64,000 nt of DNA from Stenotrophomonas sp. ZAC14D1_NAIMI4_1 (GTDB lineage: Bacteria; Pseudomonadota; Gammaproteobacteria; Xanthomonadales; Xanthomonadaceae), in assembly GCF_003086775.1 (NCBI RefSeq), contig NZ_CP026001.1, positions 3,996,125-4,060,124 of the forward strand, written 5' to 3'. This document shows, one piece after another, positions 52,259-64,000 of this stretch. A program made the translations under genes and the position numbers. Below the pieces are notes generated by a model. The model made no database searches. It was not told where the DNA came from and saw only the letters and a list, made by a program, of their open reading frames with translations. Position 1 is the stretch's first letter; each line of letters starts with the position of its first letter.

Positions 52259-53594
52259 CGATGGTTTCCTGTCGTGCGCGGGCCAGGGTCAACTTGCCGT
52301 CCGGCGCATCGCGGGTAATGACCGAACCGGCCGCGATGGTCGCGCCCTGGCCGATCGTCACCGGTGCCACCAACGCGCTGTTGGAACCGATGAAGGCCTG
52401 GTCGCCGATGGTCGTGGTCGACTTGTTCACCCCGTCGTAGTTGCAGGTGATGGTGCCGGCGCCGATGTTCACCTTGCTGCCGATCACCGCATCGCCCAGG
52501 TAGGTCAGGTGGTTGGCCTTGCTGCCCACGCCCAGGGTGACCTTCTTGGTTTCCACGAAGTTGCCCACGTGCACGCCATCGGCCAGCACGGTGCCCGGGC
52601 GCAGGCGCGCGAACGGGCCGATCTGTGCCGCGCCTTCGGTCACCACGCCTTCCAGGTCGCAGTGCGCGCGCACTTCGGTGCCCGGCCCCAGGCGCACGTC
52701 CTTCAGGCGGGTGAACGGGCCGACGGTCACGCCATCGGCCAGCTCCACCTTGCCTTCGAGGATCACATCGACATCGATCAGCACGTCGCTGCCGATCGTG
52801 ACCTCGCCGCGGATATCCAGGCGCCCCGGATCGAGCACGCGTGCGCCCTGGGTGCACAGGGCACGCACCGCGCGGCGCTGCCAGGCACGTTCCAGCTGCG
52901 ACAGCTGCCACGGATCATTCGCGCCTTCGGCTTCCTGCGCATCGGACACCAGCGCCATCTCTGCAGGGGTGTACTCGTGTGCGGCGAAGGCGAACACATC
53001 GGTCAGGTAGTACTCGCCCTGCGCATTGCTGTTGGACAGCTGCGAAAGCCAGCGGCGCAGCGCGGTCGACTCGGCGGCGATGATGCCGGTATTGATGGTG
53101 CGCACGCGCAGCTGGTCGTCGTTGGCATCCTTCTGTTCGACGATCGAACCGACCCGGCCTTCGGCGTCGCGCAGCACGCGGCCGTACCCGGTAGGGTCGT
53201 CAACCTCGGCCACCAGCACCGCCAGGCGGCCTGGCTGGGCCAGCAGGTGGCGCAGCGTGTCCGCACGGATCAGCGGCACGTCGCCGTACAGCACCAGCAC
53301 CTGCGCGGCATCGGGCACCTCCGGCATGGCCTGGGCCACGGCATGGCCGGTGCCCAGCTGCTGCGCCTGTTCGGCCCACAGCAGGTCGGTCTGGTCGGCG
53401 AAGCGCTGGCGGACGGCCTCTCCGCCGTGCCCGTACACCACATGGATGGCGGACGGCTGCAGTTCCCGCGCCGCGGCGATCACGTGGGCCAGCATCGGCT
53501 GGCCGGCGATCGGCTGCAGCACCTTGGGCAACACGGATTTCATGCGCTTGCCAGCGCCGGCGGCGAGGATGATGACGTGCAGGGCTTGGGTCAT
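52227..53594 (-). CDS. glmU: bifunctional UDP-GlcNAc pyrophosphorylase / glucosamine-1-P acetyltransferase
   Basis: A 455-aa cytosolic enzyme that acetylates glucosamine-1-P and then couples it to UTP to give UDP-GlcNAc. The N-terminal nucleotidyltransferase carries [20 protein letters not shown]; the C-terminal left-handed beta-helix (about 250-455) carries hexapeptide repeats and the acetyltransferase residues in [20 protein letters not shown] and [19 protein letters not shown]. The start is the ATG at 53594 (MTQALHV); the longer frame has no family sequence. It is oriented like the downstream GNAT gene, with which it overlaps. Confidence 0.96.
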   Translation of the reverse strand: MTQALHVIILAAGAGKRMKSVLPKVLQPIAGQPMLAHVIAAARELQPSAIHVVYGHGGEAVRQRFADQTDLLWAEQAQQLGTGHAVAQAMPEVPDAAQVLVLYGDVPLIRADTLRHLLAQPGRLAVLVAEVDDPTGYGRVLRDAEGRVGSIVEQKDANDDQLRVRTINTGIIAAESTALRRWLSQLSNSNAQGEYYLTDVFAFAAHEYTPAEMALVSDAQEAEGANDPWQLSQLERAWQRRAVRALCTQGARVLDPGRLDIRGEVTIGSDVLIDVDVILEGKVELADGVTVGPFTRLKDVRLGPGTEVRAHCDLEGVVTEGAAQIGPFARLRPGTVLADGVHVGNFVETKKVTLGVGSKANHLTYLGDAVIGSKVNIGAGTITCNYDGVNKSTTTIGDQAFIGSNSALVAPVTIGQGATIAAGSVITRDAPDGKLTLARARQETIDGWKRPVKKS

Positions 53595-53675
53595 GGGCAG
53601 CGGTCCGTGGTTCGTTGCCGGTGATTCTAGAGCGTCGGCCGTTAACATGGCGGCCTACCCGTCTGTATTGCCGCC

Positions 53676-54062
53676 ATGAGCCTGCTCCGCCAGGGAAGCG
53701 CCTACATCATCATCGGCCTGTTGCAGCTGCTGCTGGACTGGCTGGTGTTCGTCGCCCTTACGGCGGCGGGCATGCCGGTGGTGCCGGGCAACATCGCCGG
53801 GCGCGTGGCCGGCATGCTGCTGGGTTTCTGGTTGAACGGGCGGATCACCTTCGCCGATGCACAGGGCCGGCAACGCCTGGGCTGGCATCGCTTTGCCCGC
53901 TTCCTGCCACTGTGGCTGCTGTTGACCGCAGCGAGCACGCTGCTGGTGTCTACCGCTGACCGTGCGCTGGGGCTGGAATACGCTTGGCTGGCCAAGCCGC
54001 TGGTGGAAGGCGGCCTGGCCGGCGTGTCGTTCCTGTTGATGCGCTATGTGGTGTATCGCTGA
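53676..54062 (+). CDS. GtrA-family membrane protein
   Basis: A 128-aa protein with four hydrophobic helices (YIIIGLLQLLLDWLVFVALT; GNIAGRVAGMLLGFWLNGRI; FLPLWLLLTAASTLLVSTA; LVEGGLAGVSFLLMRYVVYR). The FWLNGRITF and C-terminal RYVVYR motifs mark the GtrA family, small proteins thought to move polyprenyl-linked sugars across the inner membrane. No glycosyltransferase gene lies next to it, so the pathway is open. It lies divergent from glmU and convergent to atpC. Confidence 0.88.
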   Translation: MSLLRQGSAYIIIGLLQLLLDWLVFVALTAAGMPVVPGNIAGRVAGMLLGFWLNGRITFADAQGRQRLGWHRFARFLPLWLLLTAASTLLVSTADRALGLEYAWLAKPLVEGGLAGVSFLLMRYVVYR

Positions 54063-54103
54063 CGGACGGCTCTACCCGTCGGGGCCGCGGGAAAACCTAC
54101 CCG

Positions 54104-54191
54104 GTAGAGTCGACCGTTGGTCGACTATCGCGCGCAGCGCGGGGTTTTCGCGGGTCATCCGGAAGAGCAGTCGACCAACGGTCGACTCTAC
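54104..54191. repeat. SMAG palindrome pair
   Basis: GTAGAGTCGACCGTTGGTCG and its inverted partner, ending in GTCGACTCTAC, surround a spacer with TATCGCGCGCAGCGCGGGGT. The element and spacer closely resemble the dimer at 2085-2171, 52 kb away. Confidence 0.9.
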
Positions 54192-54207
54192 CAACGCTGG
54201 CGGCACA

Positions 54208-54237
54208 AACAAAAACGCCGGCACATGGCCGGCGTTT
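54208..54237 (-). terminator. rho-independent terminator of the atp operon
   Basis: On the minus strand AAACGCCGGC and GCCGGCGTTT form a 10-bp stem followed by TTGTTTG, about 20 bases past the atpC stop. Confidence 0.9.
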
Positions 54238-54256
54238 CTGCGGTGTGGCGCGAACC

Positions 54257-54679
54257 TCAGTGCTTGAGGGTCTTGCGCAGGCGCTCCAGCGCCTGCAGCT
54301 GCACCACGGCTTCGGCCAGCTTCTGCTGGGCCTCGGCCACTTCCATGGCTTCACCGCGGTTGGCCAGGATGCGCTCGGCTTCTTCCTTGGCCTTGCGGAC
54401 CGAGGCTTCGTCGATGTCCTGCGCGCGGATCGCGGTGTCGGCCAGCACGGTGACCACCTGCGGCTGCACTTCCAGGATGCCGCCGGAAATGGCGAAATCC
54501 AGCTGCTCGCCGTTCGGCGTGGTCACCACCACCTTGCCCGGCTTCAGGCGGGTGATCAGCGGTGCGTGCTTGGGCGCGATGCCCAGTTCGCCGAGCTCAC
54601 CCGTAGCCACGACCAGAGTCGCTTCACCACGGAAGATTTCCTGCTCGGCGCTGACGATGTCGCAACGGATGGTGCTCAT
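54257..54679 (-). CDS. atpC: ATP synthase F1 epsilon subunit
   Basis: A 140-aa subunit of the central stalk, which couples rotation and can inhibit ATP hydrolysis. The beta-sandwich domain ([39 protein letters not shown]) and two C-terminal helices ([20 protein letters not shown] onwards) are both present. Last gene of the operon, two bases after atpD. Confidence 0.97.
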   Translation of the reverse strand: MSTIRCDIVSAEQEIFRGEATLVVATGELGELGIAPKHAPLITRLKPGKVVVTTPNGEQLDFAISGGILEVQPQVVTVLADTAIRAQDIDEASVRKAKEEAERILANRGEAMEVAEAQQKLAEAVVQLQALERLRKTLKH

Positions 54680-54681
54680 GA

Positions 54682-56990
<2,309 letters not shown>

Positions 56991-57001
56991 CTTTGATTCC
57001 C

Positions 57002-57060
57002 GTAGAGCGGGGCGATGCCCCGCTGCAATCAACGGTGTAGCGGGGCCAGGCCCCGCCACA
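57002..57060. repeat. two GTAG palindromes inside the atp operon, between atpA and atpG
   Basis: GTAGAGCGGGGCGATGCCCC and GTAGCGGGGCCAGGCCCCGC, two hairpin-forming GTAG-headed elements, fill most of the 78-bp gap between atpA and atpG. Most other intergenic distances in this operon are shorter. Confidence 0.85.
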
Positions 57061-57068
57061 CGTCTGTC

Positions 57069-58616
<1,548 letters not shown>

Positions 58617-58660
58617 CGTCAAGTCCTAGTGCCGGCAGCGGGGCCGGACGTTAAATGAAT

Positions 58661-59188
58661 TCAGTTAGCGAGCGCGGTCTGCAGACGGGCCAGCTTGCCC
58701 TTCAGCGAACCATCGATGACCACGTCGCCGGCGTCGATGACGGCACCGCCGATCAGCGAGGCATCGACCGCGGTGGTCACTTCGACCTCGCGGTTGAAGC
58801 GCTTGCGCAGCGCGACCTTGATCGCGTCCAGCTCGCCGGCCGACAGTTCGGCCGCCGAGGTCACCGTGGCCTTGACCACGTGCTCGGCTTCGGCGCGCAG
58901 GGCGTCGAACATGCCAGCGATTTCCGGCAGCAGCGGCAGACGATGCGATTCGGCCAGCACGGCGAGGAAACGCGAGTAGGTCTCACCGTGGGTTTCCGGT
59001 GCCAGCAGTGCGACGGCTTCGTCGCGACCCAGCTCCGGGTTGGCGAGCAGGGCCGCCACGCGCGGGTCGGCGGCGACGTGGGCGGAGAACGCCAGGGCGT
59101 CCGACCACGGCGCGAACGTGCCTTCGTCGCGCGCGGTCGCGAAGGCGGCGCGGGCGTACGGGCGGGCAAGCGTGAGGGCCTGGCTCAT
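58661..59188 (-). CDS. atpH: ATP synthase F1 delta subunit
   Basis: The 175-aa peripheral-stalk subunit that joins F1 to the b-dimer. N-terminal helical domain ([20 protein letters not shown]) and C-terminal [11 protein letters not shown] to [20 protein letters not shown] with the closing [12 protein letters not shown] are typical. It starts two bases after atpF ends. Confidence 0.96.
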   Translation of the reverse strand: MSQALTLARPYARAAFATARDEGTFAPWSDALAFSAHVAADPRVAALLANPELGRDEAVALLAPETHGETYSRFLAVLAESHRLPLLPEIAGMFDALRAEAEHVVKATVTSAAELSAGELDAIKVALRKRFNREVEVTTAVDASLIGGAVIDAGDVVIDGSLKGKLARLQTALAN

Positions 59189-59190
59189 CC

Positions 59191-59661
59191 TTAGATCTCC
59201 GAGGCCAGCTCGTCGAGCAGCGCCTTGTGGGCGTTGGCGTCGATTTCGCGCTTGAGCAGCTTTTCGGCACCGGTCACGGCCAGCGCGGACACCTGCTTGC
59301 GCAGATCTTCACGGGCACGGTTGGCGGCGGCGTCGATTTCAGCCTGGGCCAGTTCCTTCTGACGGGTGGCTTCGGTGATTGCTTCGTTACGGGCAGCATC
59401 AACGATCTGGTTGGCGCGCGCGTGGGCCTGGTCGATGATCTCGTTGGCCTTGGTGCGTGCTTCTTTCAGCGCTTCGTTGACCTTCTCCTGCGCCTGGGCC
59501 AGATCTTTCTGGCTGCGGTCGGCAGCAGCGAGGCCTTCAGCGATCTTCTGCTGGCGCTCTTCGATCGCGTTCATCAGCGGCGGCCAGATCTTGGTCGCGA
59601 TGATCCAGATCAGACCAGCGAAGGCGAGCGCCTGCGCAAGAAGGGTGAAATTGATATTCAT
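59191..59661 (-). CDS. atpF: ATP synthase F0 b subunit
   Basis: A 156-aa subunit with one N-terminal membrane helix ([20 protein letters not shown]) followed by a long charged coiled coil that forms the peripheral stalk as a dimer. The ATG at 59661 ([10 protein letters not shown]) is the usual start; the longer frame is noncoding. Confidence 0.97.
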   Translation of the reverse strand: MNINFTLLAQALAFAGLIWIIATKIWPPLMNAIEERQQKIAEGLAAADRSQKDLAQAQEKVNEALKEARTKANEIIDQAHARANQIVDAARNEAITEATRQKELAQAEIDAAANRAREDLRKQVSALAVTGAEKLLKREIDANAHKALLDELASEI

Positions 59662-59767
59662 GGTTAGCTCGATCGCTGGTTTCGGGGTGGACGCGCCGCC
59701 GAAGCGGCGCATCCGGCCTTCATCCGAAACCGGGTGCATCAGCACCCGGTCGTCTCAAACCGCTGTA

Positions 59768-60088
<321 letters not shown>

Positions 60089-60144
60089 CTAAGTTGCTAA
60101 GGGTGATGAAACGGATGAAGGTGAAACTGGTTGAAGCTTGAAAC

Positions 60145-60945
60145 TCAGTGAGCGTCTTCCGACAGGCTCAGGTACACGATCGACAGCATCATGAAGATGA
60201 AGGCCTGCAGCGGGATCACCAGCAGGTGGAACAGCATCCAGCCCAGACCGAATGCACCACCGGCAATGGCACCGAAGAAACCGGCACCACCCAGCACCCA
60301 GATCAGCAGGAACACGATTTCGCCGCCGAACATGTTGCCGAACAGTCGCATCGCCAGCGAGATCGGCTTGCTCAGCCACTCGACGATGTTGAGGATCAGG
60401 TTGAACGGCATCATCCACTTGCCGAACGGCGCCGTCAGGAATTCCTTGATGAAGCCCAGCAGGCCCTTCGACTTCAGCGCGAAGAACAGCATCAGGAAGA
60501 ACACGCTGAAGGCCATGCCCAGGGTGGCGTTGACGTCAGCGGTCGGAACCGGCTTCCAGTAGTGCACGCCGGCCATTTCCAGCGGCTTGGCGATGAAATC
60601 GGCCGGGATCATCTTCAGCAGATTCATCAGCAGAATCCAGAAGAAGATGGTGATGGCGATCGGCGTGACCAGCTTGCTCTTGCCGTGGTAGGTGTCCTTG
60701 GCCTGGCGGTCAACGAACTCCAGGCAGATTTCCACGAACGCCTGCCACTTGCCCGGCACGCCGGCGGTGGCCTTGCGGGTACCCATCCAGAACGCGACCA
60801 CGATCACCAGGCCCATCAGGACGGCGGTGAGGAAGGTGTCGACGTGGATGTGCCAGAACATCCCTTCGCCGTTGCCGACCGGTGCGGTCAGGTTCTGCAG
60901 GTGATGCTGGATGTAGCTGGTAGGGGTTAGAGCCTCGCCCGCCAT
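60145..60945 (-). CDS. atpB: ATP synthase F0 a subunit
   Basis: The 266-aa stator of the proton channel with about six helices. The essential Arg is in SLAMRLFGNMFGGE, and the C-terminal helix holds LQAFIFMMLSIVYLSLSEDA. Located between atpI and atpE as in other gammaproteobacteria. Confidence 0.97.
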   Translation of the reverse strand: MAGEALTPTSYIQHHLQNLTAPVGNGEGMFWHIHVDTFLTAVLMGLVIVVAFWMGTRKATAGVPGKWQAFVEICLEFVDRQAKDTYHGKSKLVTPIAITIFFWILLMNLLKMIPADFIAKPLEMAGVHYWKPVPTADVNATLGMAFSVFFLMLFFALKSKGLLGFIKEFLTAPFGKWMMPFNLILNIVEWLSKPISLAMRLFGNMFGGEIVFLLIWVLGGAGFFGAIAGGAFGLGWMLFHLLVIPLQAFIFMMLSIVYLSLSEDAH

Positions 60946-60975
60946 GTGTCCGGAACCTTAGTTAATTGAATTCTG

Positions 60976-61356
60976 TCAACGCCTGGCCAGAGCCAGGACC
61001 TGGAACATCAGACCGACGGCGATACCGGCCAACAGCGCCAATGCAGGCAGCTTGAAGACCAGGAAACCCGCCAGCAGGACGCCGAAAACGACTGCCCACT
61101 TCGCTACCACGGCAATGATCAGGCGAGCCATCGCCGAACCTGCCGCGACCGCACCCCCGCTCAGTGCCATCCGCGCCGCCACCCAACCCCCGGCCGAGAC
61201 CGCCACGCCGGACAGCAGCGCACCCAGTGCGGCCTTCTGCCCCGCCAGCAGCAGGAATGCCAGGGCCAGGACAGCCACTGCGACCAGCGGATAGACCGCG
61301 GCGCGCAGCATCAGTCGCCGACCCGCTTCAACGGAGTTCAGCACAGGATGTCCCAC
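60976..61356 (-). CDS. atpI: ATP synthase-associated protein I
   Basis: A 126-aa membrane protein with four hydrophobic segments (LRAAVYPLVAVAVLALAFLL; QKAALGALLSGVAVSAGGWV; RLIIAVVAKWAVVFGVLLAG; LALLAGIAVGLMFQVLALAR). It is first in the atp operon and belongs to the AtpI family, which assists c-ring assembly but is not essential. The start is a GTG at 61356; no strong ribosome binding site is seen, and GTG or ATG codons a little downstream could also serve. Confidence 0.85.
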   Translation of the reverse strand: MGHPVLNSVEAGRRLMLRAAVYPLVAVAVLALAFLLLAGQKAALGALLSGVAVSAGGWVAARMALSGGAVAAGSAMARLIIAVVAKWAVVFGVLLAGFLVFKLPALALLAGIAVGLMFQVLALARR

Positions 61357-61821
61357 ATGGTTCTTGTGAAGGGCGGAGGCCGTTACAGCGTGCGTGCCTC
61401 ATCGAGCCGCCAAATTATAGCAATGGGACAATTTGTGAGACAACCGCTGCCTGTTCATCCCCGGAGCCGCAAGTTGCCGAATCGGCAGGATTTTTACGGC
61501 CCACAGGGGGGACAATAGCGTCCGCACCATGCTGCAGCGCAGCGCATTCAACTTTGGTCGCAGGCTGCGGAACTTTCCCGCGCGCGCCCTGTCCTACCTT
61601 TCGACCTGCCTGCAGCAACCTCGTCGACGCTTCGCCCCGCAGGTCCCAGGATGGCCCCGTAGTCCGCTCCGGGGCCATCTTCTTTCTGCGGCGCGGTTCT
61701 TTGCAAGCGCGTGACAGCGCTGAACCGTCCACACCGCGTGGACCATACGTTCACGAATGGTGGACGAGCACGTCCGGCACAGTGGCCTTCATCCCGAATG
61801 AACCACTGCAAGGACACGTCG
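61357..61821. other. 465-bp divergent intergenic region
   Basis: The region holds the atp-operon promoter on one side and the leader of the outer-membrane protein gene on the other. Open frames reading through it look like noise. I see no RNA gene or repeat. Confidence 0.6.
61414..61443 (-). promoter_or_regulatory. sigma-70 promoter of the atp operon
   Basis: On the minus strand TTGTCT (61443-61438) and a perfect TATAAT (61419-61414) are separated by 18 bp. The predicted start near 61407 leaves a leader of about 50 nt before the atpI GTG. Confidence 0.75.
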
Positions 61822-62640
61822 ATGCGCCCCGTACCCACCCTGCTCGCCCTCTCGCTGATCGCCGCTGGCGCATCGTTCGCCAATGCCGCCCACGCCGCCG
61901 AGGGCGATGACCGCTTCGCCCTGCGCCTGGGTGCCATGAACATCGACTCGGACAACACGCTGCGCGGCCGCGGCGATATCGCCGGCCAGGACGTCGGCTT
62001 CGACGAGGACTTCAAGCTGGGCGGCAAGGAATGGGAGCCGCGCATCGACGGCATGTTCCGCATCAGCAACCGCCAGCGCCTGCTGTTCAACTACTTCAAG
62101 TACGACAAGGACCGCCGCGAAACGCTGGGCCAGGACATCAGCTTCGGCGACGTCAACGTGCCGGCCGACAGCTTCGTCAAGGCCGAGCTGAAGTACCAGG
62201 TCGCCAGCCTGGTGTACGACTACTCGGTGGTGGATACCGAGACGTTCGACTTCGGCCTGCAGCTGGGTGCGGAGTACGCCAAGGTCAGCACCAAGGGCTA
62301 TGCCGACCTGGGCACCGTGTATGAAGGCCAGTTCCTGGACGAGAAGACCGACGGCGTGGCGCCGGTGGTGGGTGCGCGCCTGAGCTTCACCCCGTCGGAG
62401 AAGTGGATGATCACCCTGCAGGGCCAGTACCTGAACACCCGCTGGGGCAGCTTCGATGACTACAAGGGCGACCTCAGCCGCGCCAACGCCATCGTCGATT
62501 ACCGCTTCACCGACAACTTCGGCGTGTTCGCCGGCTACGACTGGTTCAAGCTCGACGCCGACAAGAAGGGCAGCGACGGCACCATCGGCCTGAAGCAGGA
62601 ATTCAAGGGCCCGGTGGCCGGCATCAGCGTCAGCTTCTAA
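61822..62640 (+). CDS. outer-membrane beta-barrel protein
   Basis: A 272-aa protein with a signal peptide ending at NAAHA|AEG and an alternating, aromatic-rich strand pattern typical of small barrels, closing with GPVAGISVSF, whose terminal Phe is the BAM recognition signal. Segments such as NRQRLLFNYFKYDKDRRETL and VDYRFTDNFGVFAGYDWFKL look like barrel strands. I cannot assign a substrate or name. AAGGAC precedes the ATG at 61822. A strong terminator follows. Confidence 0.85.
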   Translation: MRPVPTLLALSLIAAGASFANAAHAAEGDDRFALRLGAMNIDSDNTLRGRGDIAGQDVGFDEDFKLGGKEWEPRIDGMFRISNRQRLLFNYFKYDKDRRETLGQDISFGDVNVPADSFVKAELKYQVASLVYDYSVVDTETFDFGLQLGAEYAKVSTKGYADLGTVYEGQFLDEKTDGVAPVVGARLSFTPSEKWMITLQGQYLNTRWGSFDDYKGDLSRANAIVDYRFTDNFGVFAGYDWFKLDADKKGSDGTIGLKQEFKGPVAGISVSF

Positions 62641-62663
62641 GCCTCACGCACAGCTCTCTCCAT

Positions 62664-62696
62664 CGCGGCGCCCGGGCAACCGGCGCCGCGTTTTTT
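62664..62696 (+). terminator. rho-independent terminator of the outer-membrane protein gene
   Basis: CGCGGCGCC and GGCGCCGCG form a 9-bp stem followed by TTTTTT, 24 bases after the stop codon. Confidence 0.93.
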
Positions 62697-62721
62697 CATG
62701 CACCCGCCCCGTGCGGGCAAC

Positions 62722-62747
62722 AAAAAACCCGGCTTTCGCCGGGTTTT
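62722..62747 (-). terminator. bidirectional terminator, mainly for lpdA
   Basis: AAAAAACCCGGC-TTTC-GCCGGGTTTTT has A- and T-runs on both sides, so it can end transcription from either strand. It lies about 20 bases past the lpdA stop. Confidence 0.93.
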
Positions 62748-62767
62748 TCGTGTGCAACGCGCAGGCG

Positions 62768-64000
62768 TTACTTCTTCTTCGGCATGTACAGATCGGTGAT
62801 CGTGCCGTCGTAGATTTCCGACGCCATCGCCACCGATTCGCTCAGCGTCGGGTGGGCATGGATGGTGTGGCCGATGTCTTCGGCTTCGGCACCCATCTCG
62901 ATGGCCAGGCCGATCTCGGCCAGCAGGTCACCGGCGTGCACGCCGACGATGGCACCACCGATGATGCGGTGGGTCTCTTCGTCGAAGATCAGCTTGGTGA
63001 AGCCTTCGGTACGGCCGATGCCGATCGCGCGGCCGCTGGCGGCCCACGGGAACTTGGCCACGCCGACCTTCAGGCCCTTGGCCTTGGCTTCGGTCTCGGT
63101 GACGCCGACCCAGGCGATTTCCGGGTTGGTGTAGGCCACCGACGGAATCACGCGGGCGACCCATTCCTTCTTGTGGCCGGCAGCCACTTCGGCAGCCAGC
63201 TTGCCCTCATGCGTGGCCTTGTGGGCCAGCATCGGGTTGCCGACGATGTCGCCGATGGCAAAGATGTGCGGCACGTTGGTGCGCATCTGGCGATCCACCG
63301 GGATGAAGCCGCGGTCGGTGACCTGCACGCCGGCCTTCTCGGCATCGATCTTCTTGCCGTTCGGCGAGCGGCCCACGGCCACCAGCACGCGGTCGAAGGT
63401 GCCCTGCGCCAGGGCCGGCGCCTGGCCTTCCTCGGCGGCTTCGAAGGTGACGGTGATGCCCTTGGCATCGGCGGTGACACCCGAGGCCTTGGTCTTCAGG
63501 TGCACTTCGATGCCCTGCTTCTTCAGGCGGTCGGCCAGCGGCTTGACCAGGTCCTTGTCGGCGCCCGGCATCAGCTGGTCCATGAACTCGACCACGGTGA
63601 CCTTGCTGCCCAGCGCGCCATACACGGTGGCCATTTCCAGGCCGATGATGCCGCCGCCGACGACCAGCAGCGAGCCCGGCACTTCGGCCAGCTCCAGCGC
63701 GTCGGTGGAATCCATCACGCGCTTGTCGTCCCACGGGAAGTTGGGCAGCTTCACCGCCTGCGAACCGGCGGCGATGATGCACTTCTGGAAGCGCAGCAGC
63801 TGGGTGCTGCCGTCAGCCGCGGTGATTTCCAGTTCGTTGGCCGAGATGAACTTGCCGACGCCCTGCACGCTGCGGACCTTGCGCTGCTTGGCCATGCCGG
63901 CCAGGCCCTTGGTCAGCTGGTTGACGACCTTTTCCTTGTACTGGCGCAGCTTGTCCAGGGTGATGGTCGGCTTGCCGAACTCGACGCCGAAATCACCGGC
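62768..64000 (-). CDS. lpdA: dihydrolipoyl dehydrogenase (E3), C-terminal part; 5' end outside window
   Basis: The FAD enzyme that reoxidises lipoamide in the pyruvate or 2-oxoglutarate dehydrogenase complex. The window holds the NAD-binding domain (VVGGGIIGLEMATVYGALGS), the FAD/NAD central part (VPHIFAIGDIVGNPMLAHKA) and the dimerisation domain with the catalytic His-Glu pair in TIHAHPTLSESV. The frame is open to position 64000, so the N-terminal FAD domain and redox disulfide lie beyond the edge. The ending DLYMPKKK is common in xanthomonad Lpd. Confidence 0.95.
   Translation of the reverse strand, partial: AGDFGVEFGKPTITLDKLRQYKEKVVNQLTKGLAGMAKQRKVRSVQGVGKFISANELEITAADGSTQLLRFQKCIIAAGSQAVKLPNFPWDDKRVMDSTDALELAEVPGSLLVVGGGIIGLEMATVYGALGSKVTVVEFMDQLMPGADKDLVKPLADRLKKQGIEVHLKTKASGVTADAKGITVTFEAAEEGQAPALAQGTFDRVLVAVGRSPNGKKIDAEKAGVQVTDRGFIPVDRQMRTNVPHIFAIGDIVGNPMLAHKATHEGKLAAEVAAGHKKEWVARVIPSVAYTNPEIAWVGVTETEAKAKGLKVGVAKFPWAASGRAIGIGRTEGFTKLIFDEETHRIIGGAIVGVHAGDLLAEIGLAIEMGAEAEDIGHTIHAHPTLSESVAMASEIYDGTITDLYMPKKK

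Overview
This 64 kb window is high-GC gammaproteobacterial chromosome, almost certainly from the Stenotrophomonas maltophilia complex. The reasons are the atp-glmU-glmS neighbourhood, the Xanthomonadaceae-like gene content, and the many short GTAG-headed palindromes in intergenic gaps, which match the SMAG class of repetitive extragenic palindromes described for that species. I saw no tRNA, rRNA, insertion sequence, prophage or CRISPR array.

Layout. 1-11.9 kb: housekeeping and accessory genes (M3 oligopeptidase, a PLP enzyme, glyoxalase I, a second VOC protein, a CBS-domain protein, a YddG-like exporter), then a BvgS/EvgS-like hybrid sensor kinase with its LuxR-type response regulator. 11.9-18.1 kb: two near-identical modules, each a structured leader plus a 131-133 aa ORF and flanked by palindromes, bracketing an ABC-F ATPase and a classical autotransporter. 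18.1-22.3 kb: a two-gene RND efflux pump. 22.5-40.5 kb: a surface-structure block holding a split, divergent chaperone-usher locus with two tandem tip adhesins, a DUF805 membrane protein, a GbpA-like lytic polysaccharide monooxygenase, a CS1/Cbl-type (alternate chaperone-usher) operon and a trimeric autotransporter adhesin. 40.5-53.6 kb: a DUF1348 protein with an autoregulated TetR, glmS, a MacA/MacB-like ABC efflux operon with its own NtrC-type regulator and kinase, a GNAT enzyme and glmU. 53.7-61.4 kb: a GtrA-like protein and the complete F0F1 ATP synthase operon. 61.8-64 kb: an outer-membrane protein and the 3' part of lpdA.

Main new observation. A gapped palindrome, TGCAA-N4-TTGCA (usually followed by TGG), lies upstream of the autotransporter, the usher, the first pilin, DUF805, the LPMO, the CS1-type pilin and the response-regulator gene itself. 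In nearly every case an xAnnnT hexamer follows 22 bp after the TTGCAT, placing the palindrome near -42 as for a class II activator. This suggests one surface-attachment regulon, possibly run by the linked BvgS-like phosphorelay.

Second, the two duplicated modules carry a leader with compensatory base changes between copies and mutually exclusive helices, which suggests a structured regulatory RNA. Third, the ABC efflux operon has a canonical sigma-54 promoter with a nested palindromic upstream site and ends with its own sigma-54 activator and kinase. Fourth, tetR appears to be leaderless, with a perfect 24-bp operator between its -35 and -10 elements.
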